DNA of 64,000 bases. Origin: Zonotrichia leucophrys gambelii. Lineage: Eukaryota; Chordata; Aves; Passeriformes; Passerellidae. The stretch covers positions 21,774,357 to 21,838,356 of the forward strand of contig NC_088178.1 of assembly GCF_028769735.1 (NCBI RefSeq), given 5' to 3'. Shown here in pieces: positions 59,333-64,000 of this stretch. Both the position numbers and the translations under genes were made by a program. A model generated the notes under the pieces. That model had not been told where the DNA came from and did not search any database. It saw only the letters and a program-made list of their open reading frames with translations. Numbering within the stretch: the first letter of the stretch is position 1; each line of letters opens with the position of its first letter.

Positions 59333-61773
59333 ATGTGAAACACTTTGGCCAGGTTACCTCTGTTACAAAAGCAGGGATCAGAAATATGGGTCTCATCAGC
59401 CTCAAATGTTAACACTGCCAGGAAGAGAGTGCAGAGAGATCACAAGGGCAGGGAAAAATCAGACACTCCTCCCACACAGGTTCTTCTGCAGGCATGAGGC
59501 ACCTGGCTATCATTTGTGCCTTTGAACTGATTTCTTTCATTGAGCTTTTGGTCTCAGCCCAGCATTAAGGGAATGCTAGATGCCTGAGAGGTGTAAGAAT
59601 GGCAGCTGTACAGCTACCAGATTAGAACTGAAAATTAGCCAAGAAAAAATTCCATGTCCACAGACCACTGAGGAAACCATTCAAGATTTCCACTAACAGC
59701 AAGGGCTGTGTCTCATTTTTCCTGGGGAAGTAGAAGGGACACACAAACAGATGTGGTTCATTTTGACATAGCAGCTTATGTGAATTTTATTCTTCTCTCA
59801 CACAGTTTTGAGATTTGGTTAAGCCTTGTAGGGTATTATTTAAATGAGAAAAGTGGCACCTACAGAATTCCTTGCCTGAAGATTGCACTCTGGCCAATTA
59901 GGAAGTATCTGGGATGCGTCAGGGTCATTAGTGCAAAATAAAAAATGTCATGGCATGCCAGGCAACCAGACTACCCTTCCTGCAATGGCTGTCAGTGCTC
60001 CAGCCTTGTCACTTCCCTACTTGTGAATTCAAGACATTCAGTGAAATAATACTTCTAGTGTAAACAATATACATCAACAAGCCTGGCATTACTGCCCAGG
60101 CATTACAGAAAAAAGCCATTGGAACAGGAAATCAGCCCCAGGGTCAGAAACGGGTCTCCAGCATTCTCAGACCTGCATGACTGTCTGCTTCCTGTCCTGC
60201 ACAATGGGTGCATTGCAAGGGAAACGCTTCCAGTAATGGGAACAAAAGTAACTTTCAAGGTTGCATGCTGAACAATTACTTTGCCAGTTGTGCTTTGATG
60301 CCAAGTGGTACAGTTTGCCAAACTTAGCTCTTTTTCATTTTAGAAGCTTAAGGAATGGAAATAAGCTGCTTTGTACACTTTCCAGGGAGGGGATTTATTT
60401 GATGATTGCTGTAGTTGATGAAGCCCAGGACTACCCGCTCCAGTATTTGACAGCAGCCCTTGCCAAAGGATGGTACCAGGCATCCAGTAACTGAGGAGTA
60501 TGGCTCTCATCCCTTCCTGTGTTTTGCATCATGTCTAAAATAACTACAAGGGAATTTAGATTATACCAGAGTAAAATCTTGCTTGGCTGCAGTGGTGTGA
60601 GAGTTCAGAACCCAGCCCACAAAGAACAAATCAGAGGAGATCTAGGATTAGCATGCTCACTTCTTTCAACTGGGAGTAACTATACCTCACCAAAGAACTG
60701 GGTACAATAAGCCATCCAGGAGCATTTGATTACACCGACCCTTCTGTACCAAAATCAAGTGTTACAAGAGTCTGTCACTGTTCAGCAAGAGACCTGCAGC
60801 AGGTCAGTGCAAGCTTCATTCTGGTTTACATTCTGAAGCACAGTATCATTAAAACTCTGGAAACAGAATCCCAAGCTGAGGAACAGGAGGGAGAGGGAGT
60901 GAAGAAAGAGGAGAGTGAGCAATTACATCAGGTCAGACAAATTTAGTGTTTTGAAGCCAGACAATGTTTAGCTTTTCCTTTTATTTGTTTCAAGTTTTGG
61001 TGCAGAAAGTATGTGCGGATGCTAATGCAACCTCCCCTGTAAGTGCTCGATCTAGCAACAAACAAAGTTTTGGCATGTTCAGTTTGGTTATGTTTCCTTT
61101 AAGCGAAGACCTGTAGTGCCATTGAAACCAAAACTTCGTTACTGTTGGCAAAAAAATAAAGCAACTTTCCTTTTACAAGCATTTTTCCATTTAAATAAAA
61201 ACCTGAAGCTTTCCCATAATTCCTTTGGTCTTCTCTCACCAAATTCCACGCTACCTCAAGACAAGCCCTCTTTTGGAAGTCCGGCTGAATCGCAGTGAAG
61301 CTGCTAAAAATTAGCAGAGAAGAATTGCTGTGGCAGAGTTTCCCCCTAGTTTGTTGGGAGTTTAAGACTGAAAGACATTACCAGTGCCTCGGCTAGAGGC
61401 TTCAAATTGTGTCTACTAGAACAAGAGAAAACAAAATCCAATTAGAAGTTCCACTGAAGGTGCCTGGCAAAAAATCATCTCCATAAAATGATGCTCTGCT
61501 TCCAGTATTTTCATATGCGTTGCGTTGAGTTTATTCCCCTCATAAGGAAACAAAAGTATCGGTGTAAAAGCACAGCTGAGCTTTTAAGGTAGCACCAGGA
61601 CACCTACACCCAAGTTGTCGTCTTGTTGCTGCTAGGCCTCTTTTTGATTCACATTCACAGAATCACTTCTTGTGCAAAACAAGCAGTCTAAGGAGAAAGA
61701 ATGCCCTCCAAGTTCTAATAAAAATCGTAGAAAAGAATCCAAGATAAGCCAACGCTTTCCTCCTCCCCAAAAT

Positions 61774-61975
61774 TTACCTGCAGAGAGAGGGGGGCATCTG
61801 TGCGTAGACAGGATAGGCAAGCCTGACATTTAGGGAATCATTGTGTTGGACAAGGGATGTCTGCTGGTAATGAAGAACCAAATCCTTAAGTGTGCTGTAC
61901 AGGTTGTACGGTTCTGCAAACCCATAACCTCTTGGAGTGCTGTAGATCACACAGTGTTTCACCTCTCCATCAGCT
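61774..61975 (-). CDS. PIK3R3: PIK3R3 last coding exon: second half of C-terminal SH2
   Basis: Encodes [20 protein letters not shown] through [18 protein letters not shown] and the TAA stop at 61776-61774. The acceptor on the - strand is tttccttgcag, and the first base completes a Val codon. The preceding intron is 1420 bp and shows no gene. Confidence 0.96.
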
Positions 61976-63954
61976 CTGCAAGGAAAGGAAAGAGGAGAGT
62001 TTAACATAAAAGGACAAACCCAAAGTCACAAGTCTATTAACAATTAACTAATGCAGCATCTCAGCCAGTCACTGGATTACATAATGGAAGACCCAGTAGA
62101 TGCAAGTGGAGAAGATTAATATAGTCTGTGAAGAAACAGGGCTTCAGGGCATGTGATTAAACACTCTTGCATAATAATCCACATAAGAGAGCTCTTCCAT
62201 CCCAGCAGTACAATTCCCTACTGCATTGTTGTCCAAATGGTCCTTGGGAAAAAAGTCAGTAACTGAACCAGGAAGACAAGCACCCGAAGTCAGCAATGAC
62301 TTTGTGCTCAACTCACCTAGAAACCTTTCCACTAAGCAAAGAAACCAAAACCCACAAATTATCAGGACCTGCAAAGTACTCCATGAAACACAGGGGCTAA
62401 TCTTCCATGTGCATTTTTTACTGTTAAGCATGGGGCAGGTTCAAGCTGATTCATTATCTGAAGCCATAGCGACAGCCTCTAACTTGGCAAGGCAGCTACC
62501 GGAGCACAGCGATTCCAAAGCAGCTACAAAAATGTATCTGCCAGAAAGATCAGGTATTATGTAATCCCTGTACTGGAGCCTGTTACAATCCCAGTCACAA
62601 GTAGGAACAGGTTACTTTGTGCCACCCCTTTTTGAGCCTGTAGCATGATCCCAACCAAACAAAAGCATCTGATGAACCCAACACTTGAGTGACTGCAATG
62701 AACAGAACATGGAACACAGCAGATATTACAGTCTTCAGTTACCTTGAGGTGCTAAACCTTCATATATTCATTTCTCAGACTTGTGCTCAGAAGCAATTAA
62801 CCTCATGTGAAATAAATCAGTGAAAGCCATTTTGGACTCCAGGACAAGCTTGAAGGATTTTTAGATAATGGAGTTGGAGTATTTCTGACCTTCATTACAC
62901 CAGCATAAAATGAAGTGAAATACAAGAAATCAATGCAAGGCTGTGTGAATGTCATCAAAGCTACTGCTCACAAATAATCCTCTGAAGCATCACCATTACC
63001 TTACACATACAAGAAAAAGATCTAGAATTGGGCAATATCTGAAAATGAGAATGGAGGATGCCACACCTTTATAGCCTTGCTTTACTTCTTCCCATGTGTC
63101 CCTTAGCAGGGAAGAATATGGGAGAATTAGGCCCTTGCTACAGAGCTTCAAGCTGGGATACTTCAGAACTTTGTACTAACTACTGCGGGAAGTGCAGAGG
63201 CTGCAGGACTTCAGTTATTGCACATTCAAAGCACATTTTTATGACAAAGCTTTTACCATGCCCATCTTCCTGCAAACATGCAACACATTCCACTGGGTAG
63301 GCCTAAGCAAGGCCTGGCTTTTGTTCTCCAAAATAAAGAGCTTTGGTAGAGATTTATGAATTGAGTAGTTGGAACAAAAAGGAAAAGAGACTTACACCAC
63401 AGAACAAGCATAACATCCTTTCTTGCTGCTCTCACGAATTAAAAATGCTCCATCAGGTTTCCCACAGAGCAAGTCTTCTGCTTGGACACGGTTGAGATCC
63501 CCGACAAACCAAGTCTTCTCATCATGATGTGGCAGGTTTTCATCTTCTTCATTCACAAAGTATGTGCTGAGAGGATACATTTGTTAACCAGTGATCAGTA
63601 AAGGAGTTAATAAGCAGAGTTATTTTCACAGAAATCATACAAAGAAATACCAGAATTGCCCAAACTGGGAGGTTAGGCTCCTAACAAACATATATTAAAG
63701 GCTTCCACTTAGATCTTAATTTTAATCCTACATGTTTCAGCAGAGTTGCTGCCTCACACGACATCACATGACTCCAGTCTTTTATTGAGAAACTGGTAGT
63801 TTTTGTTACCAACCCCACAAGAGAAAACACTTACTAATGGAACACTTCTCAATAAAATCATATGTATACTGACACTTACTCATCAATATTTTCATTTTTG
63901 ATCCCCAGCCAGTCATTTATTCTCTTCTGTCTCACTCCCTTGTGATTGAGCCAT
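61774..63954 (-). CDS. PIK3R3: PIK3R3, p55-gamma regulatory subunit of class IA PI3-kinase (C-terminal 148 residues, 5' incomplete)
   Basis: This subunit binds and restrains the p110 catalytic subunit and docks it to phosphotyrosine (pYxxM) sites on receptors. Three exons join in frame to give 148 residues and a TAA stop. The first 25 or so residues end the inter-SH2 region. The C-terminal SH2 domain follows, with the phosphotyrosine-binding arginine in FLIRES. The paralogue is PIK3R3 rather than PIK3R1 or PIK3R2 because of [20 protein letters not shown] and the ending SLCR. Compared with the human end as I remember it (AQMPSLCR) there is one extra proline (AQMPPSLCR). The gene converges on MAST2. 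Upstream exons are beyond position 64000. Confidence 0.95.
63396..63566 (-). CDS. PIK3R3: PIK3R3 exon: first half of C-terminal SH2
   Basis: Encodes [20 protein letters not shown] through [19 protein letters not shown]. It contains the SH2 arginine in FLIRES and the alpha-A helix [11 protein letters not shown]. The acceptor is cctctcag and the donor gtaagt on the - strand. An upstream ATG in frame (63580) is intronic and not a start. The preceding intron is 313 bp. Confidence 0.96.
63880..63954 (-). CDS. PIK3R3: PIK3R3 exon: end of the inter-SH2 region
   Basis: Encodes [20 protein letters not shown] then ENID and two bases of the next codon. This is the end of the coiled-coil that grips p110 and the linker to the SH2 domain. 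The acceptor is cttctggcag and the donor gtaagt on the - strand. Sequence 63955-64000 is the next intron. Confidence 0.95.
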
Positions 63955-64000
63955 CTGCCAGAAGAAGAGAACATTAATACATTAGAGAACATGTATGGGT

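Larger units (their letters stand above)
54705..61773 (-). other. PIK3R3: PIK3R3 3' untranslated region (probable extent)
   Basis: About 7 kb downstream of the stop codon (reading leftwards) carry no other gene and end in closely spaced AATAAA signals. The sequence is AT-richer and more unique-looking than the intergenic DNA to its left, which supports transcription as one long 3' UTR. It contains a CA/TG dinucleotide array, a Pumilio-type motif and a 17-bp tandem duplication. Earlier cleavage sites may exist, for example the TTTATT words near 57286, 58270 and 60980. The extent is inferred. Confidence 0.6.

Noticed and set aside
63567..63580. In-frame ATG just upstream of the PIK3R3 SH2 exon as a start codon
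   Set aside because: It is on the intron side of a good splice acceptor, and the upstream exon joins in phase to give the known protein order.

Overview
This is a stretch of vertebrate nuclear DNA, almost certainly from a bird. Introns are short (0.2-5.7 kb), and there are 5'-truncated CR1-type LINE remnants, a solo retroviral LTR, and GC-rich minisatellites between genes. Two conserved genes point toward each other. The + strand carries the 3' part of MAST2 (microtubule-associated serine/threonine kinase 2). The - strand carries the 3' end of PIK3R3 (p55-gamma regulatory subunit of class IA PI3-kinase). These genes are also tail-to-tail neighbours in mammals (recalled, not searched), which supports both assignments. 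The species cannot be named from the sequence; a songbird is only a guess.

Layout. 1-1815: intron of MAST2. 1816-39290: 21 coding exons of MAST2, all with AG/GT boundaries and matching phase, giving an uninterrupted 1706-residue C-terminal portion. Its order is pre-kinase domain, AGC-type kinase, AGC C-tail, Ser-rich linker, PDZ domain, and a very long disordered tail carried mostly by one 2.1 kb last exon. 39291 to about 43215: MAST2 3' UTR with three good poly(A) signals. About 43216-54700: intergenic, GC-rich, with no convincing gene. It holds a CpG-dense patch, a hexanucleotide array, two minisatellites, a 58-bp tandem duplication, a CR1 tail, and three AT-rich islands that look like conserved regulatory elements. 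About 54705-61773: very long PIK3R3 3' UTR. 61774-63954: last three coding exons of PIK3R3 (end of the inter-SH2 region plus the C-terminal SH2 domain). 63955-64000: next PIK3R3 intron.

The two proteins are not known to form one pathway. MAST2 is a cytoskeleton-linked kinase that binds partners such as PTEN through its PDZ domain, and PIK3R3 regulates PI3-kinase; both touch phosphoinositide signalling. No undescribed multi-gene system is visible. The points most worth a second look are the lineage-specific MAST2 tail with a young 30-bp coding repeat, the LTR inserted about 100 bp from a splice acceptor, the expanded intergenic region with enhancer-like islands, and two perfect intronic hairpins. 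Exon boundaries were read by eye from splice consensus and protein similarity.
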